A DNA stretch of 64,000 bases from Leifsonia sp. 71-9 (GCF_001898805.1 NZ_MKVJ01000014.1:104410-168409); one strand, 5' to 3'; shown: positions 47,168 through 57,280, counted from the stretch's first letter. Numbers and translations: made by a program. The notes: generated by a model from the letters alone, not told the origin.

Positions 47168-48240
47168 CGATCGTCGACGCCATCGCCGAGCCGCTGCCGC
47201 GCGCCGTCATCGACCTCGCCGCCCTGCGACGCAACGTCGCCCGTCTCGCCGCGATCGCCGCGCCGGCGGAGGTCATGCTCGCCGTCAAGGCCGACGCCTA
47301 CGGGCACGGCCTGCTCCCCGTCGCCGAGGCCGGGCTGGAGGCGGGAGCCACCTCCCTCGCCGTGCTCGAGGTCCCAGCCGGACTCGTCCTGCGCCGCGCC
47401 GGTGTCACCGCTCCCCTCCTCGCCTGGCTGCACGGTCAGGACACCGATTGGCGCGCCGCCATCGAGAACGACATCGAGCTCGGCGTCTCCGCCCGCTGGC
47501 AGCTCGACGCGATCGCCGCGGCGGCCGCGGACCGTCCCGCCGTGGTCCACCTGAAGGTCGACACCGGGCTCAGCCGCAACGGCGCCACCCGCGCCGACTG
47601 GCCGGGGCTCGTGGATGCCGCTCTCGCGCTGCAGGACCGCGGCGTCGTGCGCGTCCGCGCCGCCTGGTCCCACCTCGCCGACGCCTCCCTCGAGGAGGAC
47701 CGTCGCGCTCTCGCCGAGTTCCACGAGGCGGTGGCCGAGGCGACCGACCGCGGCGCGCGCTTCGAGATCCTGCACCTCGCCGCCAGCTCGGCAGGGATGC
47801 GCATGCCCGAGGCCCGCTTCGACCTCGTCCGCTTCGGGATCGCCGCCTACGGCTTCTCCCCCTTCGACGACGCCACCGGCGCAGAACTCGGCCTCGAGCC
47901 CGTCATGCGCCTGGAGGCTCCCGTCACCGAGGTGCATGTGGACGGCACGACGCACGTCCGGATCGCGATCGGCTACGGCGACGGCGTCCCGACGCTCGGC
48001 ATCGCGAAGGTGTCCGTTCTGCTGGACGGCCGACGCTGCCCGGTCGTCGCGGTGGGCGTCGACTCGATGCTTGTGGACGCGGGCACCGCCCGCGTGCGCG
48101 CGGGCGACTCGGCCATCCTCTTCGGCCCGGGCGTCGACGGTGAGGCGACGGCGGAGACCTGGGCGGACTGGGCGGAGACCATCGCGGACGAGATGATCAC
48201 GGGCGTCGCCGCGCGGGTTCCGCGCGTCTACGTCGGCTAG
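47164..48240 (+). CDS. Alanine-racemase-like subunit: keeps PLP lysine, lacks catalytic Tyr segment
   Basis: The 358-residue protein has a complete barrel with Lys42 in AVKADAYGHG, HLKVDTGLSRNG and FDLVRFGIAAYG (PLP phosphate side). The C-terminal domain is abnormal. Between VTEVHVDG and the strand HVRIAIGYGDG about 13 residues are missing, and these normally carry VSYGxTY with the second catalytic base. The later GRxxMDQ motif reads AVGVDSML. As a homodimer it would lack the tyrosine base. The truncated protein encoded just upstream carries both missing parts. Many annotation pipelines would call it plain alr. Confidence 0.88.
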   Translation: MTIVDAIAEPLPRAVIDLAALRRNVARLAAIAAPAEVMLAVKADAYGHGLLPVAEAGLEAGATSLAVLEVPAGLVLRRAGVTAPLLAWLHGQDTDWRAAIENDIELGVSARWQLDAIAAAAADRPAVVHLKVDTGLSRNGATRADWPGLVDAALALQDRGVVRVRAAWSHLADASLEEDRRALAEFHEAVAEATDRGARFEILHLAASSAGMRMPEARFDLVRFGIAAYGFSPFDDATGAELGLEPVMRLEAPVTEVHVDGTTHVRIAIGYGDGVPTLGIAKVSVLLDGRRCPVVAVGVDSMLVDAGTARVRAGDSAILFGPGVDGEATAETWADWAETIADEMITGVAARVPRVYVG

Positions 48241-48285
48241 AGCGGCAGCGGCCAGAGCGGTAGCGGCCGAAGCAGCGTCGGCTAG
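48241..48285. repeat. 15-bp tandem repeat between convergent stops
   Basis: Three 15-bp units of the type AGCGGCAGCGGCCAG lie between the racemase stop and the gatD stop. The third unit and the racemase gene end both contain GTCGGCTAG. The repeat probably arose by slippage. Confidence 0.5.
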
Positions 48286-48998
48286 AGCGAGACTCCGAGC
48301 CGCTCCGCGATCGCTCGGCGCGCGTTCGTCGCGTAGCGGTCGACGCGCTCGGTCTGCGGCACCGCCGGGAGCTCGGCCCGCAGGGCGGTCGCGAGGAGGC
48401 GGTCGGCCAGCACGGGGTTCATCGGCAGCACCGGTCCGTGCAGGTGGGTGCCGATGGAGGCGCCGACGGTCACGCCCTCGGATGCGCCGTCGTTGCCGGT
48501 TCCGCTGAGCACGCGGCCCAGCGGCTCGCCGCCCTCCAGCTCGGTGCGGGCGGAGTGGTTCTCGAACCCGGCCAGGCTGCCGAGCTCGGTGCTGCGCACG
48601 ACGATCTCGCCCACGTGGCGGGCTGCGCCGAGCACGGCGCGGCTCGGGAAGACGCCGGCGCCGGCGAGGGTCTCCCCCTCGGGCGTCACCAGTTCGCGGC
48701 CGAGCAGCTGCCAGCCTCCCGCGATCGCCAGGATCGGGACCCCGGCGTCGCGCCAATCGCGCAGGCGGTCCGCGATGCCCAGCACATCCGCGTGGACGGC
48801 GCGCTGAGCGGAGAGCGGGCCGGAGCCGATGTGGACAATGTCGGCACTCGCGGGCAGCTCGCCGCCGGGAGCGTGGGACACGACCTCCGCCTCGATACCG
48901 CGCCAGCGCGCGCGCTCGGCGAGGGCCAGCACGTTGCCGGCGTCGCCGTTGATGCCCAGCTCGCGCGGGTACAGGTGGAGGATGCGCAGAACGCTCAC
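48282..48998 (-). CDS. GatD-like glutamine amidotransferase domain without the catalytic cysteine
   Basis: The 238-residue protein matches GatD (CobB/CobQ-like class I amidotransferase) over its whole length: GDAGNVLALAERARWRGIE, GFENHSARTEL, LGRVLSGTGND and GTHLHGPVLPMNP with the expected His187. The nucleophile position, Cys in AxCGGYQLLG of known GatD, is Ala93 here (LAIAGGWQLLG, codon GCG). The whole protein has no cysteine. The GGGQDxxQ motif is GSGPLSAQ. Glutaminase activity is therefore very unlikely. It overlaps murT by 4 bp and should form the usual complex with it. Confidence 0.85.
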   Translation of the reverse strand: MSVLRILHLYPRELGINGDAGNVLALAERARWRGIEAEVVSHAPGGELPASADIVHIGSGPLSAQRAVHADVLGIADRLRDWRDAGVPILAIAGGWQLLGRELVTPEGETLAGAGVFPSRAVLGAARHVGEIVVRSTELGSLAGFENHSARTELEGGEPLGRVLSGTGNDGASEGVTVGASIGTHLHGPVLPMNPVLADRLLATALRAELPAVPQTERVDRYATNARRAIAERLGVSL

Positions 48999-50269
48999 CG
49001 CTCGCCGCCTTCGAGGTCGAGGAACCCGAGCTGTTTGCGGATCAGCATCATCTGCTCGTAGTTCACGATCATGGTCTTGGTGCCGTGCGCGGGCTTCGGC
49101 AGCGCCAGGAACGCGGCGAGGGCCGGCTTGAGCTCGGGGACGACCTGGTCGACCTGGATGCCGGCGTACGCGAACCGGGTCGCGAACTGCCACGCCTTGG
49201 TGCCCGACACGATGTGCACCTGCTCCAGCTTCGACAGGTCGATGTCGTAGACCCAGGACGGGTCGGGGGTCCCCTCGTCGACGGCCACGAACACCTGCTC
49301 GGGCGACGCGGCCAGGTAGTCGAGGTTCAGCTGCAGGCTCGGCGGGTTCTTCATCATGATGATCTCGATGTCCTCATCGCCCACCCGCAGGGTCTCGCCC
49401 CGGCCGTAGACGGTGCGCAGCGAAGCCATCGCGGCGACCACCGCGCTCGACCGGAACCGGTCGCCGAGGAGCCGGCGCGCCATCGCCGTGGCGCCCGCCG
49501 CGTCGACGGCGTAGTGCAGACCGCGCGCGGGGAGCCCGATGCGCACGCTCTCGCCGCCGATCGTGAGCTGGGCGCTCTGCACCTCGAGCGCGGACACGAA
49601 GACCGAGGGCACGGGGAGGGCGCCGGCGGCGACGCCGGTCAGGTCCTCCACGTTGGCCAGCCCGTTCGGGGCGGACTCGATGAGGGAGGGTGCGACGGCG
49701 AAGGTGGACACGTCGCGTCCCGCCGCGGCGAGGTCGGCGCCGACGCGCGCGAGGCTGTCGTCGTCCGCGTTCACCACGACGAACTCCGACGAGGTCTCCG
49801 CGATGGAGCGCAGCATCCCGACGACACGTGTGGGCTCGAAGAACCGGTTGAGCTGGTCGATCTGCACGTTGAGCAGGAGGGAGCCGCGCGGCTTGAGCAG
49901 GGTGGCGAGGTCGACGCCGTAGGCCTCGTCCACCTCGATCACGCCGACGTCGCCCCGCACGTATCCGTCGAGCGGGACGTCGGCGAGGAGCGCGGACGCG
50001 ATCCCCTGCGGCAGGTTGCCGCCCGAGGGGTTCGTGAAGACCTCGAGCCCGTGCTCGCGCAGGATCGCGGTGAGCATGTTGGTCGTGGTCGACTTGCCGT
50101 TCGAGCCGGAGACGAACACCACGCCGAGCGGAAGCCGGCTGACGGCACGCTCGAGGAACGCCGGAGCGATCGCGAGCGCGACCCGGCCGGGCACCGCCGA
50201 CCCCCCGCCCCGCAGGCGCAGCAGCCAGCGGGCGAGGCGGCCGGCGACGACCGCCAATCGATACCGCAC
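48995..50269 (-). CDS. MurT-like Mur-ligase domain protein without zinc ribbon
   Basis: The 424-residue protein has the Mur ligase P-loop (SGSNGKSTT, residues 54-62), VIEVDEAYG, VVVNADDDS, a DUF1727 C-terminal domain and PSWVYDIDLSKL near the residue that interacts with GatD in known complexes. Known MurT carries four cysteines for a zinc ribbon after the NADDP motif; this protein has no cysteine at all. MurT activates the alpha-carboxyl of D-Glu in lipid II as an acyl phosphate. With a cysteine-free GatD partner, the nucleophile that attacks it must come from another source. The start is GTG at 50269; sigA lies upstream (4 bp). Confidence 0.88.
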   Translation of the reverse strand: MRYRLAVVAGRLARWLLRLRGGGSAVPGRVALAIAPAFLERAVSRLPLGVVFVSGSNGKSTTTNMLTAILREHGLEVFTNPSGGNLPQGIASALLADVPLDGYVRGDVGVIEVDEAYGVDLATLLKPRGSLLLNVQIDQLNRFFEPTRVVGMLRSIAETSSEFVVVNADDDSLARVGADLAAAGRDVSTFAVAPSLIESAPNGLANVEDLTGVAAGALPVPSVFVSALEVQSAQLTIGGESVRIGLPARGLHYAVDAAGATAMARRLLGDRFRSSAVVAAMASLRTVYGRGETLRVGDEDIEIIMMKNPPSLQLNLDYLAASPEQVFVAVDEGTPDPSWVYDIDLSKLEQVHIVSGTKAWQFATRFAYAGIQVDQVVPELKPALAAFLALPKPAHGTKTMIVNYEQMMLIRKQLGFLDLEGGER

Positions 50270-50273
50270 CGGT

Positions 50274-51587
<1,314 letters not shown>

Positions 51588-51829
51588 GTGAACACCTTTC
51601 AATACCAAGCGGAGGCCGGATTCCTCGGGGCTCCACCGTGGCTCAGGGTTGCGTGCGGACATTACTAAGACCCATGTCAAGTCCTGGGGGGAACGTCGGG
51701 CATCGTCGAATGCTCCGACCCAACAGGATATGAACGGGTCCAGACATCAATTATTGCACGATTCACGCGTTCTTCCGACCACGTCCACCGTCGCGCACGA
51801 AGGGGATCCTCTGCTCCTGAGCCTCGGCG

Positions 51830-53170
51830 TCAGAACGGCTCGCGTCCGCTCCGCCTCCGCCATGCGTCAGAGAGTGCAACCCAGATCGGGGCCACTTCTA
51901 TTCCCTCCTCCTCCTGCAGCCGGCGGCGCGTCCGCCGTCGTGCGCGCACCAGGAAGACGACCCCGGTCCCGATGATGAGGTACTGGATCGCGAACGCCCA
52001 GCGGAACGAGTCGAGCGCGTAGAGATCGGTCGCGGCGCCCGCCGCGACCCGGGCGCCGTTCTGGAGGTCGAGGGAGACTCCGATGAGGAACATCATCACG
52101 AAGCTCGCCAGGAAGCCCCCGACGTTGACGATGCCGTTCGCCGAGCCGAGGCTGTGCAGCGGATTGGAGGTGCGCGCGAAGTCGAAGCCGATCAGCGACC
52201 CCGGGCCGCCGATGCCGATGGCGACGAGGAGCACCACGAGGAGCCAGACGGGAGGGACTCCCGGCCAGAGGAGCACGACGGCCCACACCACGCCCATCAT
52301 GGCCACGATGCCGAGCACCAGATTGCTGCGCCGCAGGGGGTGGCGCGCGGTGAGCAGGCCGAGCAGCGGACCCGCGATCAGGCCGGCGACCACCGACACG
52401 ATCAGGAGGGCCGAGGCCTCGGCGGGATCGATCCCGAGCGCGAACGCCATGAACGGCAGGCCCCACATCAGGCTGAAGACGGTCCCGGACGACTGGGTCA
52501 CGAAGTGCGACCAGAAGCCCAGCTGCGTGCCCGGTCGGGCCAGGCTGATCCGCAGCTGCCGCAGCGAGTCGCCCCAGGTCGCGGGGCGCGGCCCCTCGGA
52601 CGAGCCGACCGGGCGGTCCGTGATGGCGACCGCGATGGCGATCAGCGCGATCACCGAGAGGGACGCCGCGGCGAGGAAGGCGGTCGTCCACCCCGCCAGG
52701 TGCAGGACGAGGGCGAACGGCACGGCGGAGAGCACCTGCCCGAGCTGGCCGATGTTGCCGATCCACTGCGAGAGCTGAGGGACGATGCGCCCTCGGAACC
52801 ACGAGTTCACCAGCCGCATCACGGAGGTGAAGACGGTGGCGTCGCCGGCGCCGACGAGGATGCGGCCGAGGATGGCGATCGAGATGGTCGGCGCGAAGGC
52901 GACGGCGATCTGACCCGCCACCATCAAGGCGGTGCCGATGAGCATGAGCCACCGGGAGCCGATCCGGTCGATCAGCACGCCGACGGGGATCTGCATCGCG
53001 GCGTAGACGATCAGCTGGACGACGGCCAGCGTCGAGAGCACCGACGCGGAGACGTGGAAGCGGTCGGTCGCCGCGACGCCCGCGACGCCGATCGTGGTGC
53101 GTTGCGTCACCGCCACGAGATAGGCGAAGGCGCCGATCCCGAAGACGAACCAGGAGCGCCGCGAGTTCAC
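51830..53170 (-). CDS. MFS transporter
   Basis: The 446-residue protein has 12 predicted membrane segments and the MFS loop motif GVLIDRIGSRWLMLIG between helices 2 and 3. The start is GTG at 53170. The C-terminal tail is short and basic (RARRRTRRRLQEE). The substrate cannot be told. The 242 bp between its stop and sigA should hold the sigA promoter; it is relatively AT-rich (CAATTATTGCACG) but I see no clear -35/-10 pair. Confidence 0.88.
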   Translation of the reverse strand: MNSRRSWFVFGIGAFAYLVAVTQRTTIGVAGVAATDRFHVSASVLSTLAVVQLIVYAAMQIPVGVLIDRIGSRWLMLIGTALMVAGQIAVAFAPTISIAILGRILVGAGDATVFTSVMRLVNSWFRGRIVPQLSQWIGNIGQLGQVLSAVPFALVLHLAGWTTAFLAAASLSVIALIAIAVAITDRPVGSSEGPRPATWGDSLRQLRISLARPGTQLGFWSHFVTQSSGTVFSLMWGLPFMAFALGIDPAEASALLIVSVVAGLIAGPLLGLLTARHPLRRSNLVLGIVAMMGVVWAVVLLWPGVPPVWLLVVLLVAIGIGGPGSLIGFDFARTSNPLHSLGSANGIVNVGGFLASFVMMFLIGVSLDLQNGARVAAGAATDLYALDSFRWAFAIQYLIIGTGVVFLVRARRRTRRRLQEEEGIEVAPIWVALSDAWRRRSGREPF

Positions 53171-53219
53171 CCCACGAGTCTAGGCCGGATGGACCGGAGG
53201 GGCCGGGAGGTCGGGCGGC

Positions 53220-54143
53220 TCAGCGGTCGCCGTTCTCCTCGTCGCCGTGGCGGCGGAAGGCCAGGAAGTTCTCCAGCTCGGCGGCGATCTCGTCCGCGGA
53301 GGGCAGTTCGCCGTCGCGGTCGGTGAGCGGCGACCGCGGCTGGTTGTCCTCCATGTACGTGTCGTGCCGCTCCTCGAGCGTGCCGACGAGCTTCGCGAGC
53401 TCCGCATTGCCCGCGACCTGCTCGTCGATGTTCGCGATGAAGTCGCGGTCCTCCTGGCGGAGGCGGTCGCTCGGGAAGATGAGGCCGGTCGCCGCGCTGA
53501 TCGAGTCCAGCCCCGCGATCGCCGCGGCGGGGTACTCCGTGTCGGCGAGGTAGTGCGGGATGAGGAGGACGAAGCCCGCGGTCGGGTGGTTCAGGTGCTG
53601 CAGGCGGTACTCGAGCAGGTGCAGGGCGTTGCCGGGCACCTGGGTCTGCGGCTTCCACACGGACATCGTCTCGATGAGCTCGGACCGGTTGCCGCTGACG
53701 GTCACGCCGATCGGCCGGGTGTGCGGCACCGGCATCGGGATGGCGTGCACCCAGGTGACGCTGCGCACCCGGTACTGCTCGATCAGGCCGAGCACGGCCT
53801 CCGTGAAGGCCTCCCAGCGGAAGTCGGGCTCGAAGCCCGACAGCAGCAGGAACGGCTGGCGCAGCTCGTCGTAGGCGAGGTACAGCTTCAGCGTCGCCGG
53901 CTGGTAGTCGGCCAGGTGGTCCTGGTCGAAGTAGATGATCGGCCGGCGCGCGCGGTAGTCGAGCAGGATGTCCGCGTCGAAGGTCGCGACGACCTCGCTG
54001 TCGAGCGTGCCAAGCAGATACGTGCCGAGCTGGCTCACGCCGGCGCCCGCGTCGGCGAATCCGGTCAGCCCGGCCACGAGCGGGAGGCCCTCCGGGACCT
54101 CGACGGCCGGGTTGAGCTCGAACAGATCGGCGGGGTGTCGCAT
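53220..54143 (-). CDS. PAC2-family protein
   Basis: The 307-residue soluble protein matches the PAC2 (proteasome assembly chaperone-like) family: LVAGLTGFADAGAGVSQLGTYLL near the start, then DYRARRPIIYFDQDHL and GFVLLIPHYLADTEYP. The actinobacterial members have no proven role; a tie to the Pup-proteasome has been suggested for the fold. It is divergent from pepA. Confidence 0.88.
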   Translation of the reverse strand: MRHPADLFELNPAVEVPEGLPLVAGLTGFADAGAGVSQLGTYLLGTLDSEVVATFDADILLDYRARRPIIYFDQDHLADYQPATLKLYLAYDELRQPFLLLSGFEPDFRWEAFTEAVLGLIEQYRVRSVTWVHAIPMPVPHTRPIGVTVSGNRSELIETMSVWKPQTQVPGNALHLLEYRLQHLNHPTAGFVLLIPHYLADTEYPAAAIAGLDSISAATGLIFPSDRLRQEDRDFIANIDEQVAGNAELAKLVGTLEERHDTYMEDNQPRSPLTDRDGELPSADEIAAELENFLAFRRHGDEENGDR

Positions 54144-54247
54144 GCATCAACTCTAGGCCGACCCCGGGCGCCCGGCCCGTGCTGACGGCCGCCTCGCAGC
54201 ACGCCCACAGCGAACAGGCGGACGCAGCGGCGGGTTAGGGTCGGATC

Positions 54248-55735
54248 ATGACGGTTCCCGCTCTCACGCTCGCCTCCGATTCCTCCTCCCTGACCTCCTC
54301 CGACGTCCTCGTCGTCGGTGCCCGCGTCGCCCGCGACGAGATCGCCGTGCTGTCCGGACCGGATCGGGAGGCGCTCGCGGAGCAGCTCGCCGCCGTCGGC
54401 TTCGGCGGCGGCCGCGACGAGCTCGTTCGCCTCCCCGGCGCCGCAGGCGGCCCCGCCCTCGCGGTCATCGGCCTCGGCGACGACCTCGACGAGGACGCCC
54501 TGCGCTACGCGGCCGGCAGCGCCATCCGCCAGCTCGCCGGCACGGCCCGTGTCTCGGTCGACCTGCCCGCCGACGGGGACTCCCGCCTCGGCGCCGTGAT
54601 CGAGGGGGCCGCGCTCGGCTCCTACTCCTACACCGAGTACCGCGAGAAGAGCACGGCGAAGACTCCCGTGCCCGCGATCACGGTGATCGGCACCCCGGCC
54701 GACGCGACGGCGGACGACCTCCTGGCCCGCGCCGCGGCCGTCGCCGGCGCCGCCTCGCTGGTCAAGGACCTCGTCAACATGCCTCCGCTCGACCTCTACC
54801 CCGAGACCTTCGCCGAGCGCGCCCAGGAGGCCGCGGCCGGCCTCCCCGTCGACATCACCGTCTGGGACGAGGCCGCTCTGGCCGAGGGCGGCTTCGGCGG
54901 AATCCTCGGCGTCGGACAGGGCTCGACCCGCCCGCCGCGCCTCGTGAAGGTCGACTACGCGCCGGCCGGCGCGAGCCGCCACCTCGCCCTCGTGGGCAAG
55001 GGCATCACGTTCGACTCGGGCGGCCTCTCGCTCAAGCCGGCCTCCGGCATGGTGGGCATGAAGTACGACATGACGGGCGCTGCGACCGTGCTCGCCGTCG
55101 CTCTGGCCGCCGCCCGCCTCGCCCTTCCGGTGCGGGTCACGGCGTGGCTGTGCCTCGCCGAGAACATGCCGTCCGGCTCGGCGATCCGCCCGAACGACGT
55201 GCTCCGCATCCGCGACGGGCGCACGGTCGAAGTGCTGAACACCGACGCGGAGGGCCGCCTGGTCCTGGCCGACGGCCTGGCCGCCGCGAGCGAGGAGCAC
55301 CCGGACGCGATCGTCGACGTCGCCACCCTGACCGGCGCCGCCATGGTCGCGCTCGGCACGCGCTACGCCGCCGTCATGGGTTCCGACGACCTCGTCGACG
55401 AGGTGCTCTCGGCCGCGCGCGCCAGCGGCGAGCTGCTCTGGCCGATGCCGCTCTCGGGCGAGCTGCGCGCCACGATCAACTCCGACGTCGCCGACATCGC
55501 GAACGCCAACCCGGGCCAGACCGCGGGCGGCATGCTGCTGGCCGGCGTGTTCCTGCAGGAGTTCGTCGGACGCACCGGCGACGCGGACGACGCGCCGCGC
55601 ATCCCGTGGGCCCACCTCGACATCGCCGGACCCGCCAAGGGGCCCGCGTCGCCCTACGGCTTCACCGGCAAGGGACCGTCCGCCGTCAGCGTACGTGCGC
55701 TCGTCCGTTTGGCCGAGGACTTTTCGCGGAAGTAG
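54248..55735 (+). CDS. pepA: Leucyl aminopeptidase
   Basis: The 495-residue M17 peptidase has the metal and catalytic motifs: LVGKGITFDSGGLSLKP (Lys and Asp), MKYDMTGAATV, VLNTDAEGRLVLADGL (signature) and DVATLTGAAMVALG. It removes N-terminal residues from peptides in the cytosol, probably as a hexamer with two metal ions per subunit. The N-terminal domain (about 1-165) is complete. The lpdA start follows about 105 bp downstream after two hairpins. Confidence 0.93.
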   Translation: MTVPALTLASDSSSLTSSDVLVVGARVARDEIAVLSGPDREALAEQLAAVGFGGGRDELVRLPGAAGGPALAVIGLGDDLDEDALRYAAGSAIRQLAGTARVSVDLPADGDSRLGAVIEGAALGSYSYTEYREKSTAKTPVPAITVIGTPADATADDLLARAAAVAGAASLVKDLVNMPPLDLYPETFAERAQEAAAGLPVDITVWDEAALAEGGFGGILGVGQGSTRPPRLVKVDYAPAGASRHLALVGKGITFDSGGLSLKPASGMVGMKYDMTGAATVLAVALAAARLALPVRVTAWLCLAENMPSGSAIRPNDVLRIRDGRTVEVLNTDAEGRLVLADGLAAASEEHPDAIVDVATLTGAAMVALGTRYAAVMGSDDLVDEVLSAARASGELLWPMPLSGELRATINSDVADIANANPGQTAGGMLLAGVFLQEFVGRTGDADDAPRIPWAHLDIAGPAKGPASPYGFTGKGPSAVSVRALVRLAEDFSRK

Positions 55736-55746
55736 TAGGGTCGTAT

Positions 55747-55801
55747 GGGCGAGAAGATCTCGCCCGTTCAACGCCTGCCCGGAGTCACCCCTCGGGGCAG
55801 G
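55747..55801. terminator. Two hairpins between pepA and lpdA
   Basis: GGGCGAG-AAGAT-CTCGCCC (55747-55765) and CCTGCCC...GGGCAGG (55774/5-55801) lie between pepA and lpdA. They could end pepA transcription or lie in the lpdA leader. No T-run follows the first. Confidence 0.45.
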
Positions 55802-55839
55802 ATCGTGTCACGAATCCTGATGCGCGAGGGAGTAACTGG

Positions 55840-57213
55840 GTGTCTGAGCAGAACTTTGACATTGTGGTGCTCGGCGGTGGGAGTGGAGGCTACGCAGCAG
55901 CGCTGCGTGCGGCCGAGCTCGGTTTCACCGTGGGCATGATCGAGAAGGACAAGGTCGGCGGCACCTGCCTGCACCGCGGCTGCATCCCGACCAAGGCGCT
56001 GCTGCACGCGGCCGAGGTCGCGGACTACTCCCGTGAGTCGGCGAAGTACGGCATCATCACGGAGCTGCAGGGCATCGACATCAACGGTGTCACGGAGTAC
56101 CGGCAGGGCATCATCGCCAAGAAGTACAAGGGCCTCCAGGGCCTGGTGAAGGCCCGCGGCATCACCGTCATCGAGGGCGAGGGCCGCCTCACCTCCCCGA
56201 CGACCGTCCAGGTCGGCGAGGACACCATCGTGGGCAAGCACGTCGTGCTCGCCACCGGCTCGTACTCGCGCAGCCTCCCCGGTCTGGAGATCGGCGGCCG
56301 CGTCATCACGAGCGAGCAGGCCCTCGAGCTCGACTTCGTGCCGAAGAAGGTCGCCGTGCTCGGCGGCGGTGTCATCGGCGTGGAGTTCGCGAGCGTCTGG
56401 AAGTCGTTCGGCGCCGAGGTCACGATCATCGAGGCCCTCCCCCACCTCGTCCCCAACGAGGACGAGTCCATCAGCAAGTCGCTGGAGCGCGCGTTCCGCC
56501 GCCGCGGCATCGACTACCGCCTCGGCGTCCGCTTCGCCGGCGTGACCCAGAACGAGAGCGGCGTCGTCGTCTCGCTCGAGAATGGCGACACCGTCGAGGC
56601 CGAGCTGCTGCTCGTGGCCGTCGGCCGCGGCCCGCAGACCGCGAACCTCGGCTACGACGAGGTCGGCATCACGATGGACCGCGGCTTCGTCATCACCGAC
56701 GAGCGCCTGCAGACCAACGTGCCGGGCGTCTACGCCGTGGGCGACATCGTCCCCGGCCTGCAGCTCGCCCACCGCGGGTTCCAGCAGGGCATCTTCGTCG
56801 CGGAGGAGATCGCGGGCCTGAACCCGATCGTCGTCCCCGACGTCAACATCCCCAAGGTCACCTACTGCGACCCCGAGGTCGCCTCCGTCGGCCTCAGCGA
56901 GGCCAAGGCGGTCGAGCAGTACGGCGCGGACCAGGTCAGCAGCTACGACTACAGCCTCGCCGGCAACGGCAAGAGCGAGATCATCGGCACGAGCGGAACC
57001 GTCAAGGTCGTCCGCGTCAACGACGGCCCCGTGGTCGGCGTGCACATGATCGGCGCTCGCGTGGGCGAGCTCATCGGCGAAGCCCAGCTCGCCGTGAACT
57101 GGGAGGCGTACCCGGAGGACATCGCTCCGTTCATCCACGCGCACCCCACCCAGAACGAGTCGCTCGGCGAGGCCTTCCTGTACCTCGCGGGCAAGCCGCT
57201 GCACACCCTCTAA
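55840..57213 (+). CDS. lpdA: Dihydrolipoyl dehydrogenase (E3)
   Basis: The 457-residue flavoprotein has the FAD motif VVLGGGSGGYAAALRA, the redox disulfide in GGTCLHRGCIPTKAL, the NAD motif VAVLGGGVIGVEFAS and the C-terminal catalytic histidine in FIHAHPTQNE. It reoxidises dihydrolipoyl groups of 2-oxoacid dehydrogenases. The GTG at 55840 has GAGGGAG upstream. sucB follows 67 bp downstream. Confidence 0.95.
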   Translation: MSEQNFDIVVLGGGSGGYAAALRAAELGFTVGMIEKDKVGGTCLHRGCIPTKALLHAAEVADYSRESAKYGIITELQGIDINGVTEYRQGIIAKKYKGLQGLVKARGITVIEGEGRLTSPTTVQVGEDTIVGKHVVLATGSYSRSLPGLEIGGRVITSEQALELDFVPKKVAVLGGGVIGVEFASVWKSFGAEVTIIEALPHLVPNEDESISKSLERAFRRRGIDYRLGVRFAGVTQNESGVVVSLENGDTVEAELLLVAVGRGPQTANLGYDEVGITMDRGFVITDERLQTNVPGVYAVGDIVPGLQLAHRGFQQGIFVAEEIAGLNPIVVPDVNIPKVTYCDPEVASVGLSEAKAVEQYGADQVSSYDYSLAGNGKSEIIGTSGTVKVVRVNDGPVVGVHMIGARVGELIGEAQLAVNWEAYPEDIAPFIHAHPTQNESLGEAFLYLAGKPLHTL

Positions 57214-57280
57214 GTCCGTGCTGCCGCCGATGCGGCTGCAATAAGCTACTGAACGATCAGGTTTTGAAGGAGAGAAGCTC

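Noticed and set aside
51588-51829. A TTGACA -35 with partner -10 upstream of sigA
   Set aside because: TTGACA is present on the minus strand, but the nearest TANNNT hexamers are spaced at 7-13 bp, too close for a normal promoter.
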